A stretch of 64,000 nucleotides of DNA from Buttiauxella agrestis ATCC 33320 (GCF_000735355.1 NZ_JMPI01000023.1:62001-126000), one strand, 5' to 3'. Shown: positions 33,681 through 45,377, counted from the first letter of the stretch. Notes: generated from the letters alone by a model not told the origin. Numbers and translations: made by a program.

Positions 33681-33712
33681 AAAAAAACGGCCCCCTGTTT
33701 CGGGAGCCGTTT
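33681..33712 (-). terminator. Rho-independent terminator of tcyP
   Basis: On the minus strand AAACGGCTCCC and GGGGGCCGTTT form the stem around GAAACA, followed by TTTTTTTA, 36 bases after the tcyP stop. Confidence 0.88.
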
Positions 33713-33747
33713 GATTGTCGCAGATTCTGCGGTGATTTAGCTACTGG

Positions 33748-35139
33748 TTAGCGATGCGCCAGTTCTGCTTCTTCATCACTATTCATGACTTCTTTATCGG
33801 TTTGTTTCATCAACTGACTGGTGATAGTACCGGCAGTCATGGAGCCGCTGACGTTCAGGGCGGTACGGCCCATGTCGATAAGCGGTTCAACAGAAATCAG
33901 CAACGCGACCAATGTAACCGGCAAGCCCATCGCTGGCAGTACAATCAGCGCGGCGAAGGTTGCACCGCCGCCCACACCGGCAACGCCTGCGGAGCTAACG
34001 GTCACAATACCAACTAACGTTGCAATCCATACCGGATCCAGCGGGTTGATACCCACGGTAGGCGCTACCATGACTGCCAACATTGCCGGATACAGACCCG
34101 CACAACCGTTCTGACCGATGGTCGCACCAAAGGATGCAGCAAAGCTTGCGATAGATTCAGGAACACCCAGACGACGCGTTTGCGCTTCAACGTTTAATGG
34201 GATACTTGCAGCACTTGAGCGGCTGGTGAAGGCAAAGGTCAGCACTGGCCACACTTTACGGAAGTATTTCAGTGGGCTAACGCCATTTACCGCCAGCAGA
34301 ATCGCATGTACACCAAACATGATCGCCAGGCCGAGGTAGGACGCGACCACGAAGCTGCCAAGTTTGATGATGTCTTGCAGGTTTGAACCGGCAACGACTT
34401 TGGTCATCAGGGCGAGCACGCCGTATGGTGTCAGTTGCATGACCAGACGAACCAGCTTCATCACCCAGCTTTGCAGCGTATCAATCGCCACCAGGACTCG
34501 TTCACCTTTCGGCGCGTCATCTTTCAGCAATTTCAGTGCAGCAACACCCAGGAAGGCGGCGAAAATCACCACGCTAATAATGGAAGTTGGATTCGCACCG
34601 GTCAGGTCAGCAAACGGGTTTTTCGGTACGAAGGACAGAATCAGCTGTGGCACATTCAGGTCGGCCACTTTGCCCACGTATGTGGTTTCGATGGCGCTCA
34701 GGCGCGCAGTTTCCGCAGTCCCTTGAACCAGGCCTTCAGCCGTCAAACCAAACAGGTTGGTGACTAACACGCCGACCAGCGCTGAAATCAGCGTGGTAAA
34801 CAGCAAAGTGCCGATGGTCAGGAAACTGATTTTTCCCAAAGATGATGCGTTATGCAGACGTGCAACCGCGCTCAGAATTGAGGCGAACACTAATGGCATC
34901 ACGATCATTTGCAGTAGTTGTACATAGCCGTTACCGACGATGTTGAACCATTGGATAGATTGCTTCAGTACTGGGCTGTCTTCGCCATAAATGGTGTGCA
35001 GTGCAAGGCCAAAGACCACACCAATCACTAAACCAAGCAGTACTTTCTTCGCCAGACTCCACTGTTTGTGGCGAGTTTGCGCCAGCAACAGCAGCAGAAT
35101 AACGAACACGATAACGTTCGCTATAAGTGGAAAGTTCAT
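33748..35139 (-). CDS. tcyP: L-cystine/cation symporter TcyP
   Basis: 463 residues (same as E. coli TcyP, formerly YdjN), starting at [13 protein letters not shown]. Dicarboxylate/amino acid:cation symporter family: about eight membrane helices, the serine-rich re-entrant loop [15 protein letters not shown], and the [11 protein letters not shown] segment near the C-terminus. It takes up cystine in E. coli, where it is under CysB and OxyR control; I did not identify such sites here. The short frame upstream (15 codons) lacks a ribosome site. Confidence 0.96.
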   Translation of the reverse strand: MNFPLIANVIVFVILLLLLAQTRHKQWSLAKKVLLGLVIGVVFGLALHTIYGEDSPVLKQSIQWFNIVGNGYVQLLQMIVMPLVFASILSAVARLHNASSLGKISFLTIGTLLFTTLISALVGVLVTNLFGLTAEGLVQGTAETARLSAIETTYVGKVADLNVPQLILSFVPKNPFADLTGANPTSIISVVIFAAFLGVAALKLLKDDAPKGERVLVAIDTLQSWVMKLVRLVMQLTPYGVLALMTKVVAGSNLQDIIKLGSFVVASYLGLAIMFGVHAILLAVNGVSPLKYFRKVWPVLTFAFTSRSSAASIPLNVEAQTRRLGVPESIASFAASFGATIGQNGCAGLYPAMLAVMVAPTVGINPLDPVWIATLVGIVTVSSAGVAGVGGGATFAALIVLPAMGLPVTLVALLISVEPLIDMGRTALNVSGSMTAGTITSQLMKQTDKEVMNSDEEAELAHR

Positions 35140-35271
35140 CCCGTATCTCCTGAGTGTTTTACCAATAGATGGACTGTTTGCCATCTTTATTGGGTAAATC
35201 GTACCAGAAGCTCAGAACGAGTCTTATATTCAAAAGGAATTGATTATTACGTTTTGAGTTATTTCGCCTAA

Positions 35272-35862
35272 TTATTGTTCCAGGTGGTTATTTAAAAAAC
35301 TATTAAAGGTCATTTGCAGCGAAATTATCATATGTGATGACCAGCGCACTGCACTGTTATCGGGCACGCTTTGTGGCATCCATACAGCCAGCCCGAATAA
35401 CACCATGCATAAGGCGCGTTCAAGCTGATTGCCTTTTTGCGGCCTGATTATCGGGAAACGAAAGCGCCAGCGGCATGGCCAGAGCAGTGGAACGCCAGCA
35501 GGGGTCAGCATGTCCGCCAGAATATGGCTTAAATAGCCCAATACCATGCCTTGCAGCGCATCGGCGGGGATCAGCCAGGTTTCAGGAACCTTGAGATAGA
35601 ACAACGCAAGGCCTGCAAACACCGCGAACAAACTGTGTGTAAAACCACGATGGCCGCAGGCGCGGGCTATCGGTTTGGAAATCCAGGGTAAGCGTTGGCC
35701 GAGGAAGGACTTGGGATGGTCGATATCCGGTAGTAAACAGGTCAAAATTGCTGACGGCACAATATGCCACCAGTCGCCCTGAGCGAGCACTGGCGTGAGT
35801 TCAGCATTTTTAGCAAATACTGCACAGGCAATGGAAAAAAGAAGGTGGCCTTCCGCCGTCAT
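35272..35862 (-). CDS. ydjM: YdjM, SOS-inducible inner-membrane metal-dependent hydrolase-family protein
   Basis: 196 residues with several hydrophobic segments. The family (LexA-regulated YdjM / DUF457) is marked by DIDHPKSFLGQRLP (residues ~46-59) and HRGFTHSLFA, with HILADMLTPAGVPLLWP later, which supply His and Asp residues for metal binding. The biochemical activity is unproven. A perfect CTGT-N8-ACAG LexA box lies 20-35 bases upstream of the start. Confidence 0.92.
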   Translation of the reverse strand: MTAEGHLLFSIACAVFAKNAELTPVLAQGDWWHIVPSAILTCLLPDIDHPKSFLGQRLPWISKPIARACGHRGFTHSLFAVFAGLALFYLKVPETWLIPADALQGMVLGYLSHILADMLTPAGVPLLWPCRWRFRFPIIRPQKGNQLERALCMVLFGLAVWMPQSVPDNSAVRWSSHMIISLQMTFNSFLNNHLEQ

Positions 35863-35881
35863 GATACTACCTGGATGAAAA

Positions 35882-35897
35882 CTGTCGATTCATACAG
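35882..35897. promoter_or_regulatory. LexA box of ydjM
   Basis: CTGTCGATTCATACAG, a full CTGT-N8-ACAG match, immediately upstream of ydjM. A second diverged copy (CTGTATAAAAACCCTA on the minus strand) lies about 25 bases further upstream, like the double site reported for E. coli ydjM. Confidence 0.88.
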
Positions 35898-35949
35898 TAT
35901 AGGGTTTTTATACAGTAGACGGAAGAGGTGACGGCGTAACATTTTGCAA

Positions 35950-35968
35950 CCGCCGATTGCCCCGGCGG
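35950..35968 (-). terminator. Possible hairpin after kduD
   Basis: CCGCCG and CGGCGG flank GGGGCAAT on the minus strand; only a weak T/A tract follows, so this is a tentative call. Confidence 0.35.
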
Positions 35969-35976
35969 CGGCATGT

Positions 35977-36738
35977 TTAGCGGGCTAGCCAGCCTCCATC
36001 GACGGCAACGGTGTAACCATTCACGTAATCAGAAGCGCTGGATGCGAGAAACACAATCGGGCCTTGCAGGTCGGCAGGAAGCCCCCAGCGGCCAGCGGGA
36101 ATACGGTCGAGAATTTCCTGGCTGCGTTGTTCATCATCACGGAGCTGTTGAGTATTGTTGGTCGCCATGTATCCCGGAGCGATGGCATTCACATTAATGT
36201 TGTGTTGCGCCCATTCGTTTGCCAGCAGACGCGTGACACCCAGGACTGCGCTTTTCGATGCCGTATAAGAGGGGACGCGGATACCACCCTGGAACGAAAG
36301 CATGGAAGCGATGTTAATGATTTTGCCGCCGCCTCCTTGCTTAATGAACTGCTTTGCTACCGCCTGTGAGAGAAAGAACACCGATTTAATATTCAGGTTC
36401 ATCACGTCATCCCAATTCTTCTCGCTAAATTCAAGGGCATCCTCACGGCGAATAGTGCCGGCGTTGTTGACCAGGATATCTATTTTCCCCATACCGGCGA
36501 CGGCTTGTTCTACAATACTCGCTATGGCGTCTTGCTGGCTTAAATCGGCCTGGATTGCCATAAAACGTCGGCCCAACGCCTGAACTTTTTGCGCTGTCTC
36601 TTGCGGGACTTTGCGATTCACACTGACAATATCGCAGCCGGCCTCGGCAAGGCCAATCGCCATTCCCTGGCCAAGCCCGGTATCACAACCCGTGACGATA
36701 GCGACTTTGCCTTGCAGATTAAAAGCATCGAGAATCAT
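35977..36738 (-). CDS. kduD: 2-dehydro-3-deoxy-D-gluconate 5-dehydrogenase KduD
   Basis: 253-residue short-chain dehydrogenase, interconverting 2,5-diketo-3-deoxygluconate and 2-keto-3-deoxygluconate in pectin/uronate breakdown. NAD motif TGCDTGLGQG (residues ~16-25), NNAG, and the catalytic YTASK. Near-identical blocks to E. coli KduD (VNAIAPGYMATNNTQQLR, DRIPAGRWGLP, VNGYTVAVDGGWLAR) support the symbol. It stands alone here: kduI is not adjacent, and the flanking genes ydjM and yniC belong to the E. coli 38-min region. A KdgR-type box lies 79-97 bases upstream. Confidence 0.92.
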   Translation of the reverse strand: MILDAFNLQGKVAIVTGCDTGLGQGMAIGLAEAGCDIVSVNRKVPQETAQKVQALGRRFMAIQADLSQQDAIASIVEQAVAGMGKIDILVNNAGTIRREDALEFSEKNWDDVMNLNIKSVFFLSQAVAKQFIKQGGGGKIINIASMLSFQGGIRVPSYTASKSAVLGVTRLLANEWAQHNINVNAIAPGYMATNNTQQLRDDEQRSQEILDRIPAGRWGLPADLQGPIVFLASSASDYVNGYTVAVDGGWLAR

Positions 36739-36816
36739 AGTTACCCCGGTATCCGGAAATGCGCATTTGCGCGTGTAAATTAAGGATAGGTAGGGGATTG
36801 CAGAAACTCAAACTTA

Positions 36817-36835
36817 ATTGAAATGACGTTTCAAT
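36817..36835. promoter_or_regulatory. KdgR-type operator upstream of kduD
   Basis: ATTGAAATGACGTTTCAAT fits the recalled 19-base KdgR consensus AATRAAAYRNYRTTTYATT at 17 positions and is symmetric (ATTGAAA / TTTCAAT). KdgR represses pectin and ketodeoxyuronate genes in enterobacteria, matching the gene it precedes. Confidence 0.8.
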
Positions 36836-36862
36836 AATTTTGACGCAGGTAGTGTTTTGAGA

Positions 36863-36888
36863 AAGATGCGGGGTAGCCCCGCATCTTA
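36863..36888 (-). terminator. Terminator-like hairpin after yniC
   Basis: AAGATGCGGGG-(3 nt)-CCCCGCATCTT, an 11-bp perfect stem just after the yniC stop, with a short T-rich stretch downstream on the minus strand. Confidence 0.75.
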
Positions 36889-36894
36889 AAATGA

Positions 36895-37563
36895 TTAACC
36901 CAGCAGATGTTCAGCGCGTAATTCAGCCAGCGAGGAGAGTTTGGCATTCGCCAGGCACCAGCGCTCATCACTACGGTTTTCTTCGGCTGGAACCACAATC
37001 GACCGCATGCGGGCCGCTTTGGTGGCAATCATGCCGTTAACCGAATCTTCGAGCGTGACACACGTCAGCGGATCAACTCCCAGTTTTGCGGCAGCATCGA
37101 GATAAACTTGCGGATGTGGCTTGCTGTACGGCAGATGTTCAGCGGACGCAATGGCATCAAATTGGTCACGCAGGTCAAACATTTCGAGGACTCGCTCAAG
37201 CATGTGCAGCGGCGATGCCGAGGCCAGACCGACTTTCAGGCCTTGCGCTTTACATAACGCAATGGCTTCGCGAACGCCAGGTAAAATGGGGCGCTTTTCA
37301 TCAACCAGGGTAATCGCCCGCGTAATAACGCGTTGGGTGACTTCTTCGCGATCTGGACCATTCCAGGGTTGTTGGGCAAACCATAAATCGACCACCAGAT
37401 CGATACGCAGACCGAGCGTATCGGGCAGTTCGCAACGGCGCGAAATATCCACACCCAGGCTCGCCATCACTTCCAGCTCAGCCTCGTCCCATAATGGTTC
37501 TGAATCAATCAGCAAACCGTCCATATCAAAAATTGCAGCTAAAATCTGGCGCGTTGCAGCCAT
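36895..37563 (-). CDS. yniC: YniC (HxpB), HAD-family sugar phosphatase
   Basis: 222 residues, as in E. coli. The HAD catalytic motif is FDMDGLLIDSE (residues ~12-22); motif II is GLASASP and the acidic motif is LEDSVNGM. E. coli YniC (HxpB) dephosphorylates 2-deoxyglucose-6-phosphate and other hexose phosphates. Divergent from yniB with about 165 bases between starts. Confidence 0.95.
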   Translation of the reverse strand: MAATRQILAAIFDMDGLLIDSEPLWDEAELEVMASLGVDISRRCELPDTLGLRIDLVVDLWFAQQPWNGPDREEVTQRVITRAITLVDEKRPILPGVREAIALCKAQGLKVGLASASPLHMLERVLEMFDLRDQFDAIASAEHLPYSKPHPQVYLDAAAKLGVDPLTCVTLEDSVNGMIATKAARMRSIVVPAEENRSDERWCLANAKLSSLAELRAEHLLG

Positions 37564-37729
37564 TTATGACTCCTGTCTTTGTGCATTACCAATAAGATCC
37601 CTTATGAATAGCTGGAATTACGCATTGATGCCACCGCTTTGTGAAAATCGCCCGCAAAGCTCAGGCGAAATCACACCAGACGAGGTAAACTTTGTGCGTA
37701 CAAGTTGCGTCTTAACCAAAGGGGAACGA

Positions 37730-38266
37730 ATGACGTATCAACAAGCTGGACGCATTGCCGTACTCAAACGTGTGGCTGGCTGGGTAATTTTCATCCCGGC
37801 AGTGATTTCAACACTGATTTCAATTTTGAAGTTCATGTATGAACATAGCGAAAAACAGGCGGGCATTAATGCCGTGATGCTGGATTTCGCGCACGTCATG
37901 ATTGAGATGATGCGTTTTAATACGCCATTTTTGAATTTCTTCTGGTACAACTCGCCCCAGCCGGAGTTCCATCAACAAGCCAATGTGCTGTTTTGGGTGA
38001 TCTACGCGCTGATATTTGTGGGTCTTGCGTTACAGGCATCGGGCGCGCGCATGAGCCGCCAGGCGAAGTTTCTGCGCGAAGGTGTGCAGGATCAGTTGAT
38101 TCTGGAACAGGCAAAAGGGCCGGACGGATTAACCAAAGAGCAAATCGACAGCAAAATTGTGGTGCCGCGCCACACGATATTCCTGCAAATTTTCCCGCTC
38201 TATATTTTACCTGTCATTATCATCGTCATCGGTTACTTCTTCTTTTCTTTATTGGGCTTTATCTAG
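37730..38266 (+). CDS. yniB: YniB, conserved inner-membrane protein of unknown function
   Basis: 178 residues starting MTYQQAGRIAVLKRV, same length as E. coli YniB and very similar (INAVMLDFAHVMIEMM, LQASGARMSRQAKFLREGV). Three hydrophobic segments can be seen, at residues ~17-37, ~90-110 and near the C-terminus (LYILPVIIIVIGYFFF). GGGGAACGA before the ATG serves as ribosome site. No function is known. The longer open frame upstream overlaps yniC antisense and is not used. Confidence 0.92.
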   Translation: MTYQQAGRIAVLKRVAGWVIFIPAVISTLISILKFMYEHSEKQAGINAVMLDFAHVMIEMMRFNTPFLNFFWYNSPQPEFHQQANVLFWVIYALIFVGLALQASGARMSRQAKFLREGVQDQLILEQAKGPDGLTKEQIDSKIVVPRHTIFLQIFPLYILPVIIIVIGYFFFSLLGFI

Positions 38267-38271
38267 AAAAA

Positions 38272-38305
38272 CGCCACTCCTGATGCGCGGGAGTGGCGAG
38301 TTTTT
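38272..38305. terminator. Bidirectional terminator yniB/yniA
   Basis: CGCCACTCC pairs with GGAGTGGCG, followed by AGTTTTT on the plus strand and preceded by AAAAA, in the convergent gap. Confidence 0.88.
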
Positions 38306-39164
38306 ACGCGGCCAGAACTCTATCAAGCGCTTTTTGCGCGACCACTAAATGCTGACCGCCGAACAAAATTGCACGGTTGAGCAGGGTATAGAGTTGGTAA
38401 ATCGGTTGGCGTAAGAGGAAATCGGAAGGAAGGGGACAAACTGACTGATAACCATCATAAATTTGTGGGGGTTGATCCGGGTGCAAAGGCAACATGGCTA
38501 AATCGCACTCTCTGTCACCCCAGTAGCATGCCGGATCGTAGATAAATGGCCCATCCGGGCCCATCGCGCAATTCCCCGACCACAAATCACCGTGTAATAA
38601 AGAAGGTTGCGGCTGGTGGGAGGCAAGAGCTTGATGAACAAACTCGACAATTAAGTCGATATCACCAAACTGGATCCCTTTTTCTGCGGCGAGTTCAAGC
38701 TGCCAACCGATACGTTGTTCGGCAAAGAATGTGGACCAGCGTCGTTGCCAGGCATTCGGCTGCGGCGTGGTAGAAAGATCGTTATCAAAATCTAGCCCAA
38801 ACTGCGGTTGGTCACTCCATTCATGCAAACGTGCCAGCTGTTGCCCCAGCAAAAAGGCGTTATGCGCATCCAGCGGTTTAGCGGGCATGTATTCGAGCAG
38901 CAGGAAGCTGTAATCTCGATCGCTGCCGAGCGCCCAGACTTTGGGGACTCGCACCGTGTTACTGCGCGACAGTAACTCAAGCTGATCGGCTTCGGCGGTG
39001 AAAATGGGTAACATCTCGCGAGCGTCGCTTTTGACAAAGATCTCATGACCGGCATAGTGAATACGCCAGGCGGCATGAATTTCTCCGCCGGGTAATTCTG
39101 TACGATGTTCGATTTCAGCGGTGCCGAGTTGTTCACTTAACAGACGACTAATGGCTTGCCACAT
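38304..39164 (-). CDS. yniA: YniA, fructosamine kinase-family protein
   Basis: 286 residues, as in E. coli. Fructosamine kinase/APH-like fold with the catalytic loop LLHGDLWSGNC and the metal motif YDPACYWGDRECDLAM. Homologues phosphorylate protein-bound or free ketosamines for deglycation; bacterial YniA has been reported to act on ribulosamines and to be redox-regulated. Stands alone, upstream in direction of ydiZ and pfkB. Confidence 0.93.
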   Translation of the reverse strand: MWQAISRLLSEQLGTAEIEHRTELPGGEIHAAWRIHYAGHEIFVKSDAREMLPIFTAEADQLELLSRSNTVRVPKVWALGSDRDYSFLLLEYMPAKPLDAHNAFLLGQQLARLHEWSDQPQFGLDFDNDLSTTPQPNAWQRRWSTFFAEQRIGWQLELAAEKGIQFGDIDLIVEFVHQALASHQPQPSLLHGDLWSGNCAMGPDGPFIYDPACYWGDRECDLAMLPLHPDQPPQIYDGYQSVCPLPSDFLLRQPIYQLYTLLNRAILFGGQHLVVAQKALDRVLAA

Positions 39165-39267
39165 GATACTTCTCCCCAGGTTTTCTGGTAGATCATTAGC
39201 TTATCGCTGTTAACCGGGTCAAACTTCGAACTAACGCACATCCCCGGTCATGATATTTGAAACAAAG

Positions 39268-39558
39268 CTATTTACTCTCTTGTTGCCAGGCATCCCAGGT
39301 CGTGACAGAAACTTCTGGCTCCACGCCCAATGCCAGTTTGCCAAGACCTCGGGCTAACTCTTCCACTTCTTTCGGGCTTAAAGGGCTAATTAAACCGAAG
39401 GTGTTGATACCTAATTCGTGTACCTTGCCTTCGTCATCAGACAGTGTGAGCAAAAAACCGCCGCGCGTCAGATGGTTATTTAACTCATTAAGGTCGGTGA
39501 GGTTATGTTCCTGAAATTTTAATGTGATGACATAGCGTTCAATGTCTCCGTTACTCAT
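39268..39558 (-). CDS. ydiZ: YdiZ, conserved small protein
   Basis: 96 residues in the ydiZ place between yniA and pfkB. Recognisable segments are EHNLTDLNELNNHLTRGGFLLTL (in parts) and the motif GKVHELGINTFGLIS. It has no signal peptide or membrane segment, so it is probably cytoplasmic. The function is unknown. GAGGTGAATC before the ATG gives a reasonable ribosome site. About 100 bases downstream of pfkB on the same strand. Confidence 0.82.
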   Translation of the reverse strand: MSNGDIERYVITLKFQEHNLTDLNELNNHLTRGGFLLTLSDDEGKVHELGINTFGLISPLSPKEVEELARGLGKLALGVEPEVSVTTWDAWQQESK

Positions 39559-39658
39559 GATTCACCTCGTTGTTATCCCGAAGGTTTTAGCATAGCCTTT
39601 CTGCGCAAAATGGCGACTTTTGACGAAACGACAAGCCGCCTGGCGCGTACCCGACTCG

Positions 39659-40588
39659 TTAACTTCGCAAGTAATCGTAGATTTTTTGGGTGTTTTCCAG
39701 CGAGCACAAACGTGTTCCCTGGTTAAGCGTTGCGGCACTACCTGCGGCGACACCAAAACGAACCATATCTAATAGCGGCGCATTTTCAGCAAGTTTCAGG
39801 GTCATCGCTCCAACCATGCTATCACCCGCGCCCACGGTGCTTTGGCTTTTCACCGGCGGCGGAACGACCTGCACACATCCGCTGGCATCAACGCCCAGCG
39901 CACCTTGTGGGCCAAGTGAGACCACGACACATTTGGCTTTGCCGCTATCGACAATTTCTTGTGCTGCTTTGCGGACATCATCAGGTTGCGTGAGGTCGCG
40001 ATTCACCAGCGCACTCAGCTCTTTTTGATTGGGTTTGACCAGTTCGATACCTCCTATTTCAAGCGTGGCTTTTAACGCCTCACCAGAGCTATCGACAATG
40101 CAGCGTATTCCGGATTTTTGCGCGGTTTTGACTAATGCGCAGAGTTCAGCGACATCTATCCCTGGCGGCAGGCTGCCGCTTATGACCAGAATGGAGCCGG
40201 ATTCTATGGTCAGCACTTTTTCTTCAAGAAGGCGAAATTCGTGATCGCTCAGTGCGGCGCCTGGCATGACGAAACGGTATTGCTCACCTGTTGATTGCGC
40301 GTGAACATGCAGGTTTTGCCGCGTCCAGTTATGTGCGTCAACAGTATCAATAGCAACGTGTTCATCTAAAAGCAGATTGCAAAGGTGTGCTCCGGTGGCA
40401 CCTCCTGACGGGAAAATGGCGGTTGCCTGCCCGCCAAGATGAGCAATCGCCCGCGCAACGTTAATGCCACCACCGCCTGGTTCAAAAACGGGTGCGGTAC
40501 AACGTAGTTTCCCTTCGGGGTAAATTTGTGCGGTGAGTGTTGCGCTATCGAGAGAAGGGGCGAGAGTCAAAGTGTAAATGCGTGTCAT
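39659..40588 (-). CDS. pfkB: 6-phosphofructokinase isozyme 2
   Basis: 309 residues (same as E. coli Pfk-2) of the ribokinase/PfkB family, phosphorylating fructose-6-phosphate at C1 with ATP. The two family signatures are present: GGGGINVARAIAHLGG (residues ~38-53) and VGAGDSMVGAMTLKLA, with the catalytic aspartate in GAGDS. This is the minor, non-allosteric-by-PEP isozyme. Divergent from ydiY with a 289-base gap that is A+T-rich and in which I found no clear operator. Confidence 0.97.
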   Translation of the reverse strand: MTRIYTLTLAPSLDSATLTAQIYPEGKLRCTAPVFEPGGGGINVARAIAHLGGQATAIFPSGGATGAHLCNLLLDEHVAIDTVDAHNWTRQNLHVHAQSTGEQYRFVMPGAALSDHEFRLLEEKVLTIESGSILVISGSLPPGIDVAELCALVKTAQKSGIRCIVDSSGEALKATLEIGGIELVKPNQKELSALVNRDLTQPDDVRKAAQEIVDSGKAKCVVVSLGPQGALGVDASGCVQVVPPPVKSQSTVGAGDSMVGAMTLKLAENAPLLDMVRFGVAAGSAATLNQGTRLCSLENTQKIYDYLRS

Positions 40589-40877
40589 ATATCCTCCTTA
40601 ATTTAGCATTGGGATAAAGCGTAGCACTGTTTCAGGATGTCGAATGTCGATTAACATCATGATTTATCAAATGATTTGTAAAAAGCAACCGATCTCTATG
40701 TTTATGAAAATAAACATGTTTTAAGAGCTCTCTTATTCAAAAAATGAAAGAAGAATTCATTGCTATGTTATTCGGGCTTTTTTATAATTTGTAACCTTTC
40801 TTGGCTCATAAATATTTGATCCACAGAAAAGATTCCGGAACCTTGATGGTTTCTTTTTATGTTGTACGGACGATTAA

Positions 40878-41636
40878 ATGAATTTTGTTAAGACAGTACC
40901 GGCTGCTATTTTGCTGACCGGAAGTGCGCTATTGAGTCACTTTGCAATTGCAGATAATTCGGTTTTCACTGTCATGGATGACCCATCCACCGCCAAAAAA
41001 CCTTTCGAAGGTAATCTGAACGCGGGTTACCTTGCGCAATCAGGTAACACAACAAGCTCCTCATTGACGGCGAACTCCAACCTGACCTGGTATAACACCT
41101 CTACCGCATGGTCTCTGTGGGGCAACGCAAATAATACCTCTGCTAACGATCAGCGCTCTTCTGAGACTTACGCACTGGGCGGTCGTAGCCGTTACAACAT
41201 GACAGACAGCGATTACTTGTTTGGCCAGGGAAGCTGGTTGACGGACCGTTTCAACGGTTATCAAGCCAGGGATGTCCTCACCGCGGGTTACGGTCGTCAG
41301 TTCCTTAGCGGGCCGGTGCACAGTTTGCGTGTGGAATTCGGTCCTGGCGTTCGTTACGACGAATACGCAGATGGCGACCACAAGACTCAGGCGCTGGGTT
41401 ATGCATCCGGTATCTATAACTGGCAATTGACCGACAATGCTAAATTTATCCAGGGCGTTTCTGTGCTGGGTAGTGAAGATACGACGGTCAACTCTGAAAC
41501 GGCGCTCGAAGTTGCTATCAATGAGCACTTCGGTTTGCGGGTGGGTTATAACGTCACCTGGAACTCCAATCCGCCAGATTCTGCACCTGAGCACACCGAC
41601 AGACGCACTGCAGTGACGCTTGGTTATAAGATGTAA
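40878..41636 (+). CDS. ydiY: YdiY, DUF481 outer-membrane-type protein
   Basis: 252 residues, as in E. coli YdiY. A signal peptide (MNFVKTVPAAILLTGSALLSHFAIA) leads a chain of alternating beta-strand repeats ending in aromatic LGYKM, as in an outer-membrane barrel. DUF481 stretches are FEGNLNAGYLAQSGNTTSSSL and FGQGSWLTDRFNGYQARDVL. In E. coli expression is acid-inducible; function is not established. Confidence 0.9.
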   Translation: MNFVKTVPAAILLTGSALLSHFAIADNSVFTVMDDPSTAKKPFEGNLNAGYLAQSGNTTSSSLTANSNLTWYNTSTAWSLWGNANNTSANDQRSSETYALGGRSRYNMTDSDYLFGQGSWLTDRFNGYQARDVLTAGYGRQFLSGPVHSLRVEFGPGVRYDEYADGDHKTQALGYASGIYNWQLTDNAKFIQGVSVLGSEDTTVNSETALEVAINEHFGLRVGYNVTWNSNPPDSAPEHTDRRTAVTLGYKM

Positions 41637-41642
41637 TTGGCA

Positions 41643-41670
41643 AAGCCGGGTCATGCCCGGCTTTATTGTT
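41643..41670 (+). terminator. Rho-independent terminator of ydiY
   Basis: AAGCCGGG-TCATG-CCCGGCTT followed by TATTGTTTT, directly after the stop codon. Confidence 0.88.
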
Positions 41671-41907
41671 TTAAATTATCAATATGTGCTAATATTATTT
41701 TGGTCCGCAGTTTTATTTTAAATAAAAAACAAACCTAACGAATTTTCTCCATAATTTCTCCTTAATCATCTGTTTAGTCATATCTTCTATATATTTGACA
41801 CGAATTGATAAGTTATTAGCCTTGTCAAAAGTGTGATCTGGATCTACTCTTTTTTTGTAGCGAGATAATAACTTGCTGGCCCACAAATAAATAAGAGAAT
41901 AAAGATT

Positions 41908-42138
41908 ATGAAAAATATTAAATATGCCACTGTAGCTATTGCACTTTCGATGCTTTCATTTGGCGCATTTGCTGCAGCACCTGCTACGACCACAACAACA
42001 GAAACCGCTCCTGCTGCCGTATGGCATGCAACCGATATTGAAGCTGGTTCCAATATTCAACCTGGCGCACAATCTACAGGGCAATCTATGGATGATGCTT
42101 TTAATGTCCATACTCTGGTTGCAGGTGAGTGGTCTTAA
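41908..42138 (+). CDS. Small exported Thr-rich protein of unknown function
   Basis: 76 residues. MKNIKYATVAIALSML then SFGAFAA is a strong signal peptide with cleavage predicted near residue 23, leaving a mature peptide of about 53 residues that starts APATTTTTETAPAA and ends HTLVAGEWS. There are no cysteines or further membrane segments. A GAGAATAAAG ribosome site precedes the ATG, and a terminator-like hairpin follows, so it looks monocistronic. The signal peptide resembles those of small stress-induced periplasmic proteins (BhsA/YhcN type), but the mature part does not match that domain. I do not recognise it. Confidence 0.65.
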   Translation: MKNIKYATVAIALSMLSFGAFAAAPATTTTTETAPAAVWHATDIEAGSNIQPGAQSTGQSMDDAFNVHTLVAGEWS

Positions 42139-42209
42139 CAAGTAAATTTTATTATCCCTTTGTGCGGAATACATAATTGATTACTCCATTTTAATTCTGC
42201 ATGAAATAA

Positions 42210-42238
42210 AAAGCCGAGCATGAAGCCCGGTTTTTTTA
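42210..42238 (+). terminator. Terminator-like hairpin after the small exported protein
   Basis: AAAGCCGAGC-ATGAA-GCCCGG followed by seven T; one A-C mismatch in the stem. Confidence 0.7.
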
Positions 42239-42565
42239 TGTCTGGAACATCGCTTGTGCATCATGAAAATCATTTGATTTAAAACGTTAGAAAAACTTAT
42301 TAATGGTAAGCCACATGTTTTCGTTGAATTAATAAGCATCCTTAGCAACGGCCCCTAAAATGAAGATAAAACAGGTGGTTATTCTTATTGTCAGACGAGA
42401 CCTTCCGGTCGCGAAGCGCGACATTCCCTCTTGAAAGTGATAATATTCCCAACCGTCGCGAAGCTGTGAACCGCACGCTCGCGCATAAATTGTGCAGTCG
42501 GCCTTGCAATTGTAGGCGAGATGGCTGAACAACTAATTGAAACTAAAGCAAAATAAACGTTGCAT

Positions 42566-42586
42566 GTGATCTTACGTGTGGGTCAC
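42566..42586 (+). promoter_or_regulatory. thrS translational operator (anticodon-arm mimic)
   Basis: GTGATC pairs with GGTCAC around the loop TTACGTGTG, which shows CGT, the tRNA-Thr anticodon. It lies 22-42 bases before the thrS ATG and next to the AAGGA ribosome site (42597-42601). In E. coli, ThrRS binds such a mimic and blocks ribosome loading on its own mRNA. Confidence 0.82.
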
Positions 42587-42607
42587 CACTGCGAATAAGG
42601 ACTTATA

Positions 42608-45083
<2,476 letters not shown>

Positions 45084-45100
45084 GGCCATCAAGTAACAGT

Positions 45101-45126
45101 TCTCGCGAGGTTTCGGTCTCGTGAGA
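45101..45126 (+). promoter_or_regulatory. Hairpin in the infC-rpmI leader
   Basis: TCTCGCGAG pairs with CTCGTGAGA (one G-T) around GTTTCGGT, in the gap before rpmI. In E. coli this leader region takes part in the pseudoknot through which L20 represses rpmI-rplT; it could also be a weak terminator. Confidence 0.6.
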
Positions 45127-45179
45127 TTTGTTCGCCTTCTGGTTCGTTTTATTAACAATGCGAAGTGGAAAGTTATTAA

Positions 45180-45377
<198 letters not shown>

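Larger units (their letters stand above)
42139..42607. other. Intergenic region and thrS leader
   Basis: About 470 bases. It holds the hairpin ending the small gene (42210-42238) and then the long structured leader of thrS, including an arm-like region around 42455-42510 with several complementary CGCG/GCGC stretches, and the operator stem-loop at 42566-42586. No further reading frame is supported. Confidence 0.6.

Noticed and set aside
36739-36894. A yniD-like small membrane protein near yniC
   Set aside because: I looked for it because E. coli has one near yniC; no comparable frame occurs here.
41844-42053. 69-codon minus-strand frame with a hydrophobic stretch opposite the small exported protein
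   Set aside because: It is antisense to a frame with a signal peptide, ribosome site and terminator; its hydrophobicity follows from that overlap.
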